The translations under genes were made by a program, and so were the position numbers. The notes below the pieces were generated by a model that saw nothing but the letters and a program-made list of their open reading frames with translations, was not told the DNA's origin and did not search any database. Source: WHSW01 sp963722175 (GTDB taxonomy: Bacteria > Actinomycetota > Thermoleophilia > Solirubrobacterales > 70-9). Taken from it: 64,000 nucleotides of DNA. This document shows positions 14,976 to 22,352 of this stretch, piece by piece. Where the stretch lies: assembly GCA_963722175.1 (NCBI GenBank), contig CAVRKA010000004.1, positions 558,001-622,000 of the forward strand, in the 5' to 3' direction. Numbering within the stretch: the first letter of the stretch is position 1; every line of letters starts with the position of its first letter.

Positions 14976-15848
14976 CTAGCAGACCACCACCAAGCGGAAT
15001 GCCCTGTCGGCGGCCGCGCCGGCGGAGGTATTGGTGTCCACGAATACGGCCTCGACGTTGGTGGACCGGTCGACGGCGCTGACCTCGCCGATCTGCACGC
15101 CCGTCGTCGCGTTACCGAGTGACGCGACGGCGGTGCAGGCGGCGACGTTGCGCCCGAAGTCGACCTCATAGTTGCCGGCTCCGACCGCGCCGACCCTCAC
15201 TGACGTCACGCCGCCGCTCGAGTTCGCGAGCGTGGCGTCTGCATTGACCTCCGCGAACAGGACGCCGATGTCCTGGTTGCTGAGCTGGAAGTCCACGATC
15301 TCACCGGAGTCGATCGAGTCGTTCTGGATCTCGCTCGCCGCGACCCCGTCGGTCTGGATCTCCGATGTCCCGACCGAGTTGGCCGCCAGGTCCGCGGGGA
15401 CCAGGCCGCCACCGGCGAGGGTGTCGTCAATCACTTCGGCGCTGCCGACCGCGCTGTCTGCCAGCTCGGCGTTGCCGACCGCGTTGTCTTCCATCTCGGA
15501 GTTGGTGACCGAGTTCGGCCCCAGATCGTCCGAGCCCAACGAGTCGTTTTCGACCTCGCCGCTCGCGACCGCGTTGTTGCGGATCTCCGAGCCGCCGACC
15601 GAGGCCCCCTGGAGGTCCTGCTGTTCGAGGCCGCCGCCGGCCACCGTGTCGTTCAGGATCTCCGCCGATCGCACCGCGTTGGTGGCGATATCGGGCTCGG
15701 TGACCTGTCCGTTGATGATGTCGCCGCTGTCGATCGTGTTGGCGCCGCCCGGATGCGTGGCGTAGGCCGTACCGCCGATCGCGAACAGGAAGATCGCGAC
15801 ATACCCGACCACGTTGGTGCGGAGATGCGCTCTGATACGTCGACTCAT
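14976..15848 (-). CDS. A4: secreted pentapeptide-like solenoid protein
   Basis: A 290-residue protein, promoter-proximal in the array. The signal peptide ends TAYA before THPGG. Every fifth residue from Ile39 to Ile194 is hydrophobic (32 positions). The C-terminal domain (NADATLANSSGG, VDFGRNVAAC, ending VVVC) is like those of A1 and A3, with an internal and a terminal Cys. RBS GGAGGGAC precedes ATG 15848. The N-terminal two-thirds is nearly identical in DNA to A3. Likely secreted and possibly surface-bound; no enzymatic motif seen. Confidence 0.86.
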   Translation of the reverse strand: MSRRIRAHLRTNVVGYVAIFLFAIGGTAYATHPGGANTIDSGDIINGQVTEPDIATNAVRSAEILNDTVAGGGLEQQDLQGASVGGSEIRNNAVASGEVENDSLGSDDLGPNSVTNSEMEDNAVGNAELADSAVGSAEVIDDTLAGGGLVPADLAANSVGTSEIQTDGVAASEIQNDSIDSGEIVDFQLSNQDIGVLFAEVNADATLANSSGGVTSVRVGAVGAGNYEVDFGRNVAACTAVASLGNATTGVQIGEVSAVDRSTNVEAVFVDTNTSAGAAADRAFRLVVVC

Positions 15849-15920
15849 TCCGTCCCTCCTTGATTGGAATCCGGGCTCTCGTCGGCGGCCGTGCCGACAT
15901 GCCGGGGTAGTGCTCGACCG

Positions 15921-15949
15921 ACCCTCTCATCAATGCGGGCCCGCGTCAA
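15921..15949 (-). promoter_or_regulatory. Promoter of A4
   Basis: On the minus strand, TTGACG (15944-15949), a 17-bp spacer and GAGGGT (15921-15926), about 75 bp upstream of the A4 ATG. It resembles the promoters of A1-A3. Confidence 0.45.
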
Positions 15950-15961
15950 CCGCGGTTTCAC

Positions 15962-16396
15962 TCACCACACGATCAGCAGGTCGTCCGTGTCGCGCGGGTG
16001 GGCGTAGGCCGGCAGGACCATGCCGGGGCGCATCCGCCGGGCGGCGAAGCTGCCGACGATCAGCTTGCGCTCGACCCGGCGCGGCTCGTGCCCGGGGATC
16101 TCGACATCGACGACGAGATCGAACACGGGCTGCTCGTTGACCGACATCTCGGTCGAGGCCTCCACGATCGTCACCCGCCCGCGAAGGCCGTTGGCGGCCA
16201 GCCAGCGGCGGTGGCGGGCGCGAAGCCGCGCCCGGATCGCGATCGCGACTGAGACCAGCGCCCCGAGCACGTAGGCGCCGCCGATCAGGGCGAAGACGAT
16301 CGCGCCGGGAACGCCGATCACCGCGAGCGCGATCAGCAGCAGGCCCACGACCGCGAAGACGGCGATGATCTGCGCCCCGAGCCGGTTGAGCCGCAT
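15962..16396 (-). CDS. Two-helix membrane protein, unknown function
   Basis: A 144-residue protein. Two membrane helices occupy about residues 8-52, followed by a basic stretch (RARLRARHRRW). A C-terminal beta-rich soluble domain of about 80 residues contains paired strands (VFDLVVDVEIPG, RRVERKLIVG), which would be cytosolic. The layout resembles small membrane proteins with an OB-like tail, but no family was recognised. It follows its partner gene after 3 bp and is certainly co-transcribed. Confidence 0.7.
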   Translation of the reverse strand: MRLNRLGAQIIAVFAVVGLLLIALAVIGVPGAIVFALIGGAYVLGALVSVAIAIRARLRARHRRWLAANGLRGRVTIVEASTEMSVNEQPVFDLVVDVEIPGHEPRRVERKLIVGSFAARRMRPGMVLPAYAHPRDTDDLLIVW

Positions 16397-16399
16397 CGG

Positions 16400-17020
16400 T
16401 CAGACCTCCTCGGCGCACTCGTCGCGGATCCGCTTCGCGACCGCGCCGGTCGCCTCCCAGAGAGACTCGAGCGCCTCGACGCCCCCGTCGCCCAGGTCGA
16501 TCGAGCCGACCAGGTCGCCGTATGCGAGCTCGAAGGCAAAGCTCGGCGGCGGCGCGGTTACCAGCCAGTCGATGAACTCCGGCGAGAGCAGCTGCCGGGT
16601 CCAGTTCGGGTCCTGGTAGGGGCTGGTCGCGACCTCGTAGCGGGCCGCGAGCGCCTCGCTCTCCGTCCACGCCCGCTCGTCGTCGAGCTCGAACCCCATC
16701 CCGGAGACGCTCTCGACCCGCCCGTGGCGGCGGCAGAAGAGCCGCGGGATCAGCGGCTCGGATTCGGGGACCCGGGTGATCGCGACCAGGAACTCGAAGG
16801 TCCGGTCGCTCTCGGCGCCGACCGCGTGCCCGCCGCCGTAGCGAAGCAGGCCGATCACACACTCGCCGCCGCCGGGGAGGTGACCGCGAACCGCGGGTGC
16901 AAGCGTCAGCCCTTCGGCCCGCGCGAGCAGCGGGGTCAGCGCTTCGACCGGATGACCGCTGGCATGCGCGAGCCCGTGCGCTCCGGCGAACCGCCCGAAG
17001 CTGTCCTCGATCGCGCTCAC
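16400..17020 (-). CDS. Unknown soluble protein, first gene of a two-gene operon
   Basis: A 206-residue mixed alpha/beta protein with no signal peptide or membrane helix. Recognisable pieces are an N-terminal helix, a Gly-rich turn (LPGGGECVIG) and an acidic C-terminus ending ECAEEV. No catalytic motif or family was recognised. Its tight coupling to the downstream membrane protein suggests a shared role at the membrane. Confidence 0.65.
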   Translation of the reverse strand: MSAIEDSFGRFAGAHGLAHASGHPVEALTPLLARAEGLTLAPAVRGHLPGGGECVIGLLRYGGGHAVGAESDRTFEFLVAITRVPESEPLIPRLFCRRHGRVESVSGMGFELDDERAWTESEALAARYEVATSPYQDPNWTRQLLSPEFIDWLVTAPPPSFAFELAYGDLVGSIDLGDGGVEALESLWEATGAVAKRIRDECAEEV

Positions 17021-17238
17021 CGCGTGAGCCTAGATGGGTGATCCCGCGCCTTCACGCACGCGGATGACGCACGGATACCGTCGCTGGATCGCGACGCTCG
17101 GGACTCGCCCATGTCCACGGACATGCGCTTCGCTCGATCGCCACGCCCAGCTCGGTCCCGCGCGCCCCCGCGCACGCGAGGCCGTGGAATCAACCATCTG
17201 GCCGCCTGCCGGTGCTCGGCACTGCCTACGATGAGGTG

Positions 17239-17715
17239 GTGCGGATCGGGCTCATCGCGGCCGGGGCGGCGACGCTGGTCGCCCTCTCCGGCTGCGGCTC
17301 GGACGACGCCCCCCAGACGCCCTCCGCCTGCCTGCAGCCGGGGAGCGCGTATCTGCAGGCGCTCGAGGCCGCGCCGGCCGAGGTCCGGCTCGACGGCGCG
17401 ACGCCGATCAGCTCGTGCCTGGTCGAGGACCAGGAGAGCGGCGCCCTGCAGACGGTCGGCAAGTCGGTGATCGACGCGGCGACCGAGCTCAACCGCCGGA
17501 TCCTCCGCGACCCCGACCCCCAGACGATCGTCCGCCTCGGCTACCTGGTCGGCGCCGTCCAGGAGGGAGCGTCGGCGACCGGAGGCATTCACGAGGACCT
17601 CGTCCTGCGGCTCGACTCAGCCGCCCGCTATACCGGCCCCGGCGGCGAGCCGTTCGGGGCCGGGTTCGAGCGTTCCTTCGGCGAGGGCTATGCCGCCGGC
17701 CAGGCCGGCGGCTAA
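17239..17715 (+). CDS. Predicted lipoprotein, unknown function
   Basis: About 158 residues with a lipoprotein signal: a hydrophobic core ending LVALSGC, with Cys as the lipidation site, followed by a DDAPQTP linker. The mature part is mostly helical and ends in a Gly-rich tail (GEGYAAGQAGG). GTG at 17239 or 17236 fits the short signal; the longer upstream reading lacks support. Its stop overlaps that of a convergent micro-gene. The 218 bp before it (17021-17238) show no feature I can support. Confidence 0.7.
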   Translation: MRIGLIAAGAATLVALSGCGSDDAPQTPSACLQPGSAYLQALEAAPAEVRLDGATPISSCLVEDQESGALQTVGKSVIDAATELNRRILRDPDPQTIVRLGYLVGAVQEGASATGGIHEDLVLRLDSAARYTGPGGEPFGAGFERSFGEGYAAGQAGG

Positions 17716-17801
17716 CGCCGGAAGTACCTCAGGTCGCGCGCCCGGCGCTCCCGCTCGGAGCGGACCGCGTCCATGAACATGATCATCATCGTCGGGTGCA
17801 T
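17712..17801 (-). CDS. Putative 29-residue micro-protein
   Basis: ATG 17801 opens a 29-codon frame (MHPTMMIMFMDAVR followed by SERERRARDLRYFRR) ending at TAG 17712, which overlaps the lipoprotein stop. AGGAG lies 5 bp upstream of the ATG. The protein has a Met-rich hydrophobic start and a highly basic amphipathic helix, as in membrane-peripheral micro-proteins. It is divergent from the CGNR regulator across a short AT-rich gap. A real gene is inferred from the strong ribosome site and composition. Confidence 0.5.
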   Translation of the reverse strand: MHPTMMIMFMDAVRSERERRARDLRYFRR

Positions 17802-17864
17802 GGCATCTCCTAACCAGTGTTTTGTACTAGGTAGTTATAGCACAGAGTAACCGGTCTGGGTAAT
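17802..17864. promoter_or_regulatory. AT-rich divergent promoter region between the micro-gene and CGNR gene
   Basis: This 63-bp gap is unusually AT-rich for the window. It contains TTATAG (17835-17840) toward the CGNR gene and, on the other strand, CTATAAC and TAGTACAAAA. It probably holds both promoters; exact elements cannot be assigned. Confidence 0.4.
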
Positions 17865-18425
17865 ATGTCGGTTATGCCGACCGACCAGACAGCACCGGCG
17901 GAGCTCGAGCTGGTCCGGGCCTTCGTCAACACGCTCGATGTCGAGGAGGGGACCGACGCGTTGGACTCGCGCGAGGGCGCGCGAGCCTGGCTGGCGGCGC
18001 ACGAGCTCGGCGACGTCGAGCGCTCGATGGCGGAGGCGGACCGGGAGCGCTTGGTCGAGGTCCGCGAGGCGCTCCGGCAGCTGCTGCTCGCCAACAACCT
18101 CTCCGAGCCGCCCCCGGCCGGCGCACTCACGACCCTCAACGATCACGCGGAGAGGGCCGCCGTCGGACTTCGGTTTGGCGGCGACGGGGCGGCGCTCATC
18201 GCGCGCGGCCGTGGCGTCGAGTCGGCGATCGCCCGCCTGCTGACGATCGTCCACGGATCGATGAGCGACGGCAGCTGGCCGCGGCTGAAGTCGTGCCCGG
18301 CCGAGGACTGCCGCTGGGCGTTCTACGACCACTCCCGCAACCGCTCCGGGACCTGGTGCGAGATGGGAGAGTGCGGAAACAGGGAAAAGGCGCGGCGGTA
18401 TCGAGAACGCCACAAGCCGGCGTAG
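17865..18425 (+). CDS. CGNR zinc-finger regulator (ABATE domain)
   Basis: A 186-residue protein. Residues 1-130 are the helical ABATE domain common to this family. Residues 138-180 form the CGNR zinc finger (CPAEDCRWAFYDHSRN, then C and GECGNREKARRYRER), with four Cys for one zinc and a basic DNA-binding end. These are putative transcription factors common in actinobacteria; targets are usually neighbouring genes and are not known here. ATG 17865 or 17874. It stands alone upstream of fumC. Confidence 0.88.
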   Translation: MSVMPTDQTAPAELELVRAFVNTLDVEEGTDALDSREGARAWLAAHELGDVERSMAEADRERLVEVREALRQLLLANNLSEPPPAGALTTLNDHAERAAVGLRFGGDGAALIARGRGVESAIARLLTIVHGSMSDGSWPRLKSCPAEDCRWAFYDHSRNRSGTWCEMGECGNREKARRYRERHKPA

Positions 18426-18453
18426 GCGTGAGCCCGGGCGATAGCCTCAATCC

Positions 18454-19788
18454 ATGGCGACGATGGAGGATCAGGTGACTGAGCAGCTGTGGGGCGGCGA
18501 GACCGCGAAGGCGGTCGAGAACTTCCCGGTCTCCGGGCATCCGGTGCCGGCCCCGGTGATCCACTGGCTCGGCCGGATCAAGGCGGCGGCCGCCCGCGTC
18601 AACGCCGAGCTCGGCAAGCTCGACGCCGACGTCGCCGAGCGGATCGCCGCCGCGGGCGACGCGGTCGGCGGCGGCGAGCACGACGATCAGTTCCCGATCG
18701 ACGTCTTCCAGACCGGCTCCGGGACCTCGTCGAACATGAACGCGAACGAGGTGATGGCCAACCTCGCCGGCGACGGAGCCCATCCCAACGATCACGTCAA
18801 CATGGGCCAGTCGTCGAACGACGTCTTCCCCTCCGCCGTCCATCTGGCCGCGCTCGGCGAGGTCCACGACGACCTGCTGCCGGCGCTCGACGCGCTCGCG
18901 GCGACCCTGGCCGGGAAGGGCGAGGAGTTCTCCGATCACGTCAAGTCCGGACGCACCCATCTGATGGACGCCGTCCCGGTGACCCTGGGCCAGGAGTTCA
19001 ACGGCTACGCGGCCCAGATCCGCCTCGGCGCGGCCCGGGTCCGCGACACGCTCGGCAGGGTCGGGCAGATCCCGCTCGGCGGCACCGCGACCGGGACCGG
19101 GATCAATACTCACGCCGAGTTCGCGCAGCGGGTGCGGGTCAAGCTCAGCGAGGCGACCGGGCTCCAGATCTCGGGCCCCGAGGACCCGTTCGAGGCGAAC
19201 GGCAACCGCGACGCCCTGGTCGAGCTCTCGGGCGCGCTGAAGGTGGTCGCGGTCTCGATGATCAAGATCGCCGGCGACCTCGCGCTGATGGGCTCCGGCC
19301 CACGCGCCGGCCTCGCCGAGATCCGGCTGCCGGAGCTACAGAAGGGCTCCTCGATCATGCCCGGCAAGGTCAACCCCGTCATCCCCGAGGTGACGATCCA
19401 GGTCGGCGACCAGGTGATCGGCAACGACGCGGCGATCGCGATCGCCGGCACCCAGGGCCAGTTCGAGCTCAACGTCCGGGTGCCGCTGATCGCCCGCAAC
19501 CTGCTCGACTCGATCAAGCTGCTGGCCGCCGCCGCGCGCCTGCTCGACCAGAAGTGCGTGAGCGGGATCGAGCCGAACGAGGAGATGCTCCAGCGTCACG
19601 CCGAGTCGACCCTGCAGGTGGCGACCGCGCTCAACCCGCACATCGGCTACGACAAGGCCGCCGAGATCGTCAAGGAGGCGGCGACGTCCAACCGTACGGT
19701 GCGCGAGGTCGCGATCGAGAAGGGCGTCTCCGAAGCGGTGCTCGAGGAGGCGCTCGACTTCGTGAAGATGGCGCGCCCGCACGGCTGA
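18454..19788 (+). CDS. fumC: Class II fumarate hydratase
   Basis: A 444-residue protein of the fumarase/aspartase superfamily. It has GSGTSSNMNANEV, the substrate motif GQSSNDVFPSA, the TxH motif GRTHLMDAVP, and the signature GSSIMPGKVNP near residues 298-308, which carries the catalytic Ser loop. The SSNDxFPSA form favours fumarase over aspartase. It catalyses reversible hydration of fumarate to malate in the TCA cycle. It starts 28 bp after the CGNR gene. Full length, homotetramer expected. Confidence 0.93.
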   Translation: MATMEDQVTEQLWGGETAKAVENFPVSGHPVPAPVIHWLGRIKAAAARVNAELGKLDADVAERIAAAGDAVGGGEHDDQFPIDVFQTGSGTSSNMNANEVMANLAGDGAHPNDHVNMGQSSNDVFPSAVHLAALGEVHDDLLPALDALAATLAGKGEEFSDHVKSGRTHLMDAVPVTLGQEFNGYAAQIRLGAARVRDTLGRVGQIPLGGTATGTGINTHAEFAQRVRVKLSEATGLQISGPEDPFEANGNRDALVELSGALKVVAVSMIKIAGDLALMGSGPRAGLAEIRLPELQKGSSIMPGKVNPVIPEVTIQVGDQVIGNDAAIAIAGTQGQFELNVRVPLIARNLLDSIKLLAAAARLLDQKCVSGIEPNEEMLQRHAESTLQVATALNPHIGYDKAAEIVKEAATSNRTVREVAIEKGVSEAVLEEALDFVKMARPHG

Positions 19789-19958
19789 GTACCTGGTTCC
19801 GGCTAGTACGTTCGTTTCCGTAGTTCCTACCGATAGACACGGCCCTCGCCGCGTTATAGCCTCGGCCAGTCGGAGACCGCCTGGGGGTTGGGCGGACACA
19901 CTTGCGCCGCGAGCGAGGCAGGATGCCCGAAGCGCCGGCGTCAATCACAGGAGAGAAC

Positions 19959-21248
19959 ATGCGCACCACACGCACACTGCTGCTGTCGGTCGCCGCGCTG
20001 CTCGGGCTGATGCTCGTCCCGAGTTTCGCGAGCGCCGACTATTCCCAGGGGTTCGAGACCGATACCTCGGGATGGAACAACTTCGGTCCGGGCACCATCC
20101 ATCGCGAAGCGAGCGGATACACGAACGGGGGCGGGTACGCCGACGGGATCGCCTCGGCATCCGGCGGCTTCCACGCCCGTCTGAGGAACTCCCAGTCGGG
20201 GGGCTGCGCTCCGCCGTTCAGCTCGAGCACAACCTGCCAGGGTCCGTTCACCCGCTGGGGCAAGGCAGCGTCGGCCAATCCGACCTTCCCTGCCGGCGGA
20301 TTCGTGACCGAGGTCGACGTCTATCTCGACACCGGCTGGGCCACGACCCACCCCGACCACCGCTTCGATTTCACCTCGGAGATCAACAACTCGAGCGGGA
20401 CCTTCCTTCAGGACTTCGTGTTCAACGCGGGAACGGCGGGATCAACCTGGGTGATCGGCACGAGCACGAACGCGTTCCGGAGCTCGACGTTCCCGGGCAA
20501 CCCGTGCCCGAATCCCTCCGCGGCGCCGAACGCCTGCCGGCCTCCGGCGGTGATCACCACCTCCGGTTGGTACACGCTCCAGCACCGGTTCTACGAGGAC
20601 ACCGGCGTTAACGCCGGGAACCTCTCGGTCGATCTGAACATCCTCGACGCGGGGGGCACGACGGTGGCCGCCCGAACCATCCACACCTCACACGCGATCG
20701 GAACAGTGGGTGGCGACCGCATCGGCTGGTTCGCGAACCAGGAGGTACATGACCTGGCGATCGACAACACCGAGCTGCGGACCGACGGCCCGATGGATCG
20801 CAAGCAGGACGTCCGCGACAGCCTCGCGACCAAGCAGGGAAGCGCCACCGGCAAGGACGCCAAGGAGATCGGCGAGGCGATCAAGCACATCGACAAGTCG
20901 CTCGACTCAGAGAACTGGGTCGACGACTCGCACCTCGACCCGAAGAAGGGCCACCGGGTGTTCAGCGAGGAGAAGGACGCGGTCGGCCACCTGCTGAAGG
21001 TGACCGTCCCCCCGGATGTCTCCCCGGAGATCGACGAGCTGGTCGACATCGACCACGACCTCGCACAGACGGCGATCGACGACGCGGAGGCGCTGCCGTC
21101 GAACCCGAAGCGCGACGCGGAGATCGACAAGGCCAACGAGGAGATGGGCAAGGGCGACGCCGACGCGGCGGCCGACAAGCCCAAGGAGGCGATCGACCAC
21201 TACCGCAAGGCCTGGGAGCACGCCCAGAAGGCGATCAAGGCCGACTAG
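19959..21248 (+). CDS. Secreted lectin-like protein with helical C-terminal region
   Basis: A 429-residue protein. Residues 1-26 are a signal peptide (MRTTRTLLLSVAALLGLMLV, then SFASA). Residues 27-285 form a beta-rich domain (FETDTSGWNNFGPG start) resembling concanavalin-like jelly-roll modules. Residues 290-429 are charged and helical (DRKQDVRDSLATKQGSAT, HYRKAWEHAQKAIKAD), similar to helical tails in secreted actinobacterial proteins. It may bind surface glycans. The ATG at 19959 has a GGAGAG site, and a strong terminator follows. No catalytic motif seen. Confidence 0.75.
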   Translation: MRTTRTLLLSVAALLGLMLVPSFASADYSQGFETDTSGWNNFGPGTIHREASGYTNGGGYADGIASASGGFHARLRNSQSGGCAPPFSSSTTCQGPFTRWGKAASANPTFPAGGFVTEVDVYLDTGWATTHPDHRFDFTSEINNSSGTFLQDFVFNAGTAGSTWVIGTSTNAFRSSTFPGNPCPNPSAAPNACRPPAVITTSGWYTLQHRFYEDTGVNAGNLSVDLNILDAGGTTVAARTIHTSHAIGTVGGDRIGWFANQEVHDLAIDNTELRTDGPMDRKQDVRDSLATKQGSATGKDAKEIGEAIKHIDKSLDSENWVDDSHLDPKKGHRVFSEEKDAVGHLLKVTVPPDVSPEIDELVDIDHDLAQTAIDDAEALPSNPKRDAEIDKANEEMGKGDADAAADKPKEAIDHYRKAWEHAQKAIKAD

Positions 21249-21275
21249 TCCGGATCAGGGCTGACGACCATCGAG

Positions 21276-21302
21276 AGGGCCCCGCTTCGGCGGGGCCCTT
21301 TT
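21276..21302 (+). terminator. Rho-independent terminator
   Basis: A perfect 10-bp stem, AGGGCCCCGC and GCGGGGCCCT, with a TTCG tetraloop and a short T-run. It lies 27 bp after the stop of the secreted lectin-like gene and before msrA. Confidence 0.93.
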
Positions 21303-21334
21303 CATGCGTAACGAACGGCGGAGTCGTCAGACTG

Positions 21335-21847
21335 ATGCACATGACTGAGAACACCGCCACCAAGACCGAGTTCGCGACCTTCGGCGCCGGCTGCTTCTGG
21401 CAGGTCGAGGAGCAGTTCCGCGCCCTCGACGGCGTCATCGACACCGCCGTCGGCTACGAGGGCGGCGAGCTCGAGAACCCCACCTATGAGCAGGTTTGCC
21501 GTGGCGACACGGGCCACGTCGAGGTCTGCCGGGTCGAGTTCGACCCCGCCACGATCGACTACGCGGACCTGGTCCAGAAGTACTTCGAGATCCACGACCC
21601 GACCCAGCTCAATCGCCAGGGCCCGGACGTCGGCTGGCAATACCGCTCGGTGATCTTCACCGAGGACGAGGCGCAGGCCGAGACGGCGCGCCAGGTGCTC
21701 GATGCCAACCGCGGCCGCTTCCGTGGCGAGATCGTCACGGAGGTCACCCCGGCGAAGCCGTTCTGGCGTGCCGAGGACTACCACCAGTGCTACCTGGAGA
21801 AGCGCCAGACCGCCGGCGGGCTGCTCGGCCAGCTGCTCGGGCGCTGA
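21335..21847 (+). CDS. msrA: Peptide methionine-S-sulfoxide reductase A
   Basis: A 170-residue protein with the MsrA active site GAGCFW (Cys20), the GYEGGE motif, and a distal CYLEKRQ resolving-Cys region. It reduces S-diastereomer methionine sulfoxide in proteins using thioredoxin. Start ATG 21335 (MHM) or 21341. Its stop overlaps the likely start of the next lipoprotein gene, so the two are probably co-transcribed. Confidence 0.94.
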   Translation: MHMTENTATKTEFATFGAGCFWQVEEQFRALDGVIDTAVGYEGGELENPTYEQVCRGDTGHVEVCRVEFDPATIDYADLVQKYFEIHDPTQLNRQGPDVGWQYRSVIFTEDEAQAETARQVLDANRGRFRGEIVTEVTPAKPFWRAEDYHQCYLEKRQTAGGLLGQLLGR

Positions 21848-22281
21848 AGCCGCTCGCCGCCCTCGCCCTGCTCGCCGCCGCGATCGGCGGCTGCGGCGAG
21901 GGCGACGGGGCGGAGACGACAGCGGCCCCCGGCGCACCGGCCACCGAGCTCGTGATCACCGTCTCGGCCGACGGTCGCCCGGCCGACGGAGGCGACGCCG
22001 CGGTCGCCACCGTGAGCTGCCCGGGCGCCGAGCCCGCGGCCTGCGAGGCGATCGCCGCGTTGCCGGATGACCCGGGAGCGCCCGTTCCGCCCGAGACCGC
22101 CTGCACCGAGATCTACGGCGGCCCCGACGTGGTCACGATCGAGGGCACGATCGGGGGCGAGCCGATCGACACGGAGCTCATTCGGACGAACGGCTGCGAG
22201 ATCGAGCGCTTCGACCGCTTCGCGCCGCTGCTGGCGATCCTCTTCCCGGCCTACGAGCCCGGCCAGGCGATCGGCGCGTAG
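21844..22281 (+). CDS. SSI-like (subtilisin inhibitor family) lipoprotein
   Basis: About 145 residues: lipoprotein signal LKPLAALALLAAAIGGC, linker, then an SSI-like domain. The domain has four Cys in the Streptomyces subtilisin-inhibitor order, with VTIEGTIGGEP and CEIERFDRF in place of the usual VTVDG and CE regions. It would inhibit secreted serine proteases at the cell surface. No ATG or GTG fits; the natural start is CTG at 21844, overlapping the msrA TGA as CTGA, so translation may be coupled. The frame is open upstream inside msrA but not protein-like there. Family assignment is from pattern, not a search. Confidence 0.6.
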   Translation: MKPLAALALLAAAIGGCGEGDGAETTAAPGAPATELVITVSADGRPADGGDAAVATVSCPGAEPAACEAIAALPDDPGAPVPPETACTEIYGGPDVVTIEGTIGGEPIDTELIRTNGCEIERFDRFAPLLAILFPAYEPGQAIGA

Positions 22282-22352
22282 TCGGTACATCGCCGAGCGT
22301 CCCTGAGTAACCCCTCCAGGGCACCTTCCGGGACGTTCGCCGCGTTGGACCG

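Noticed and set aside
10009..15848. CRISPR array or collagen-like repeats
   Set aside because: Repeats are coding, five-residue periodic and lack Gly-x-y triplets or spacer structure.
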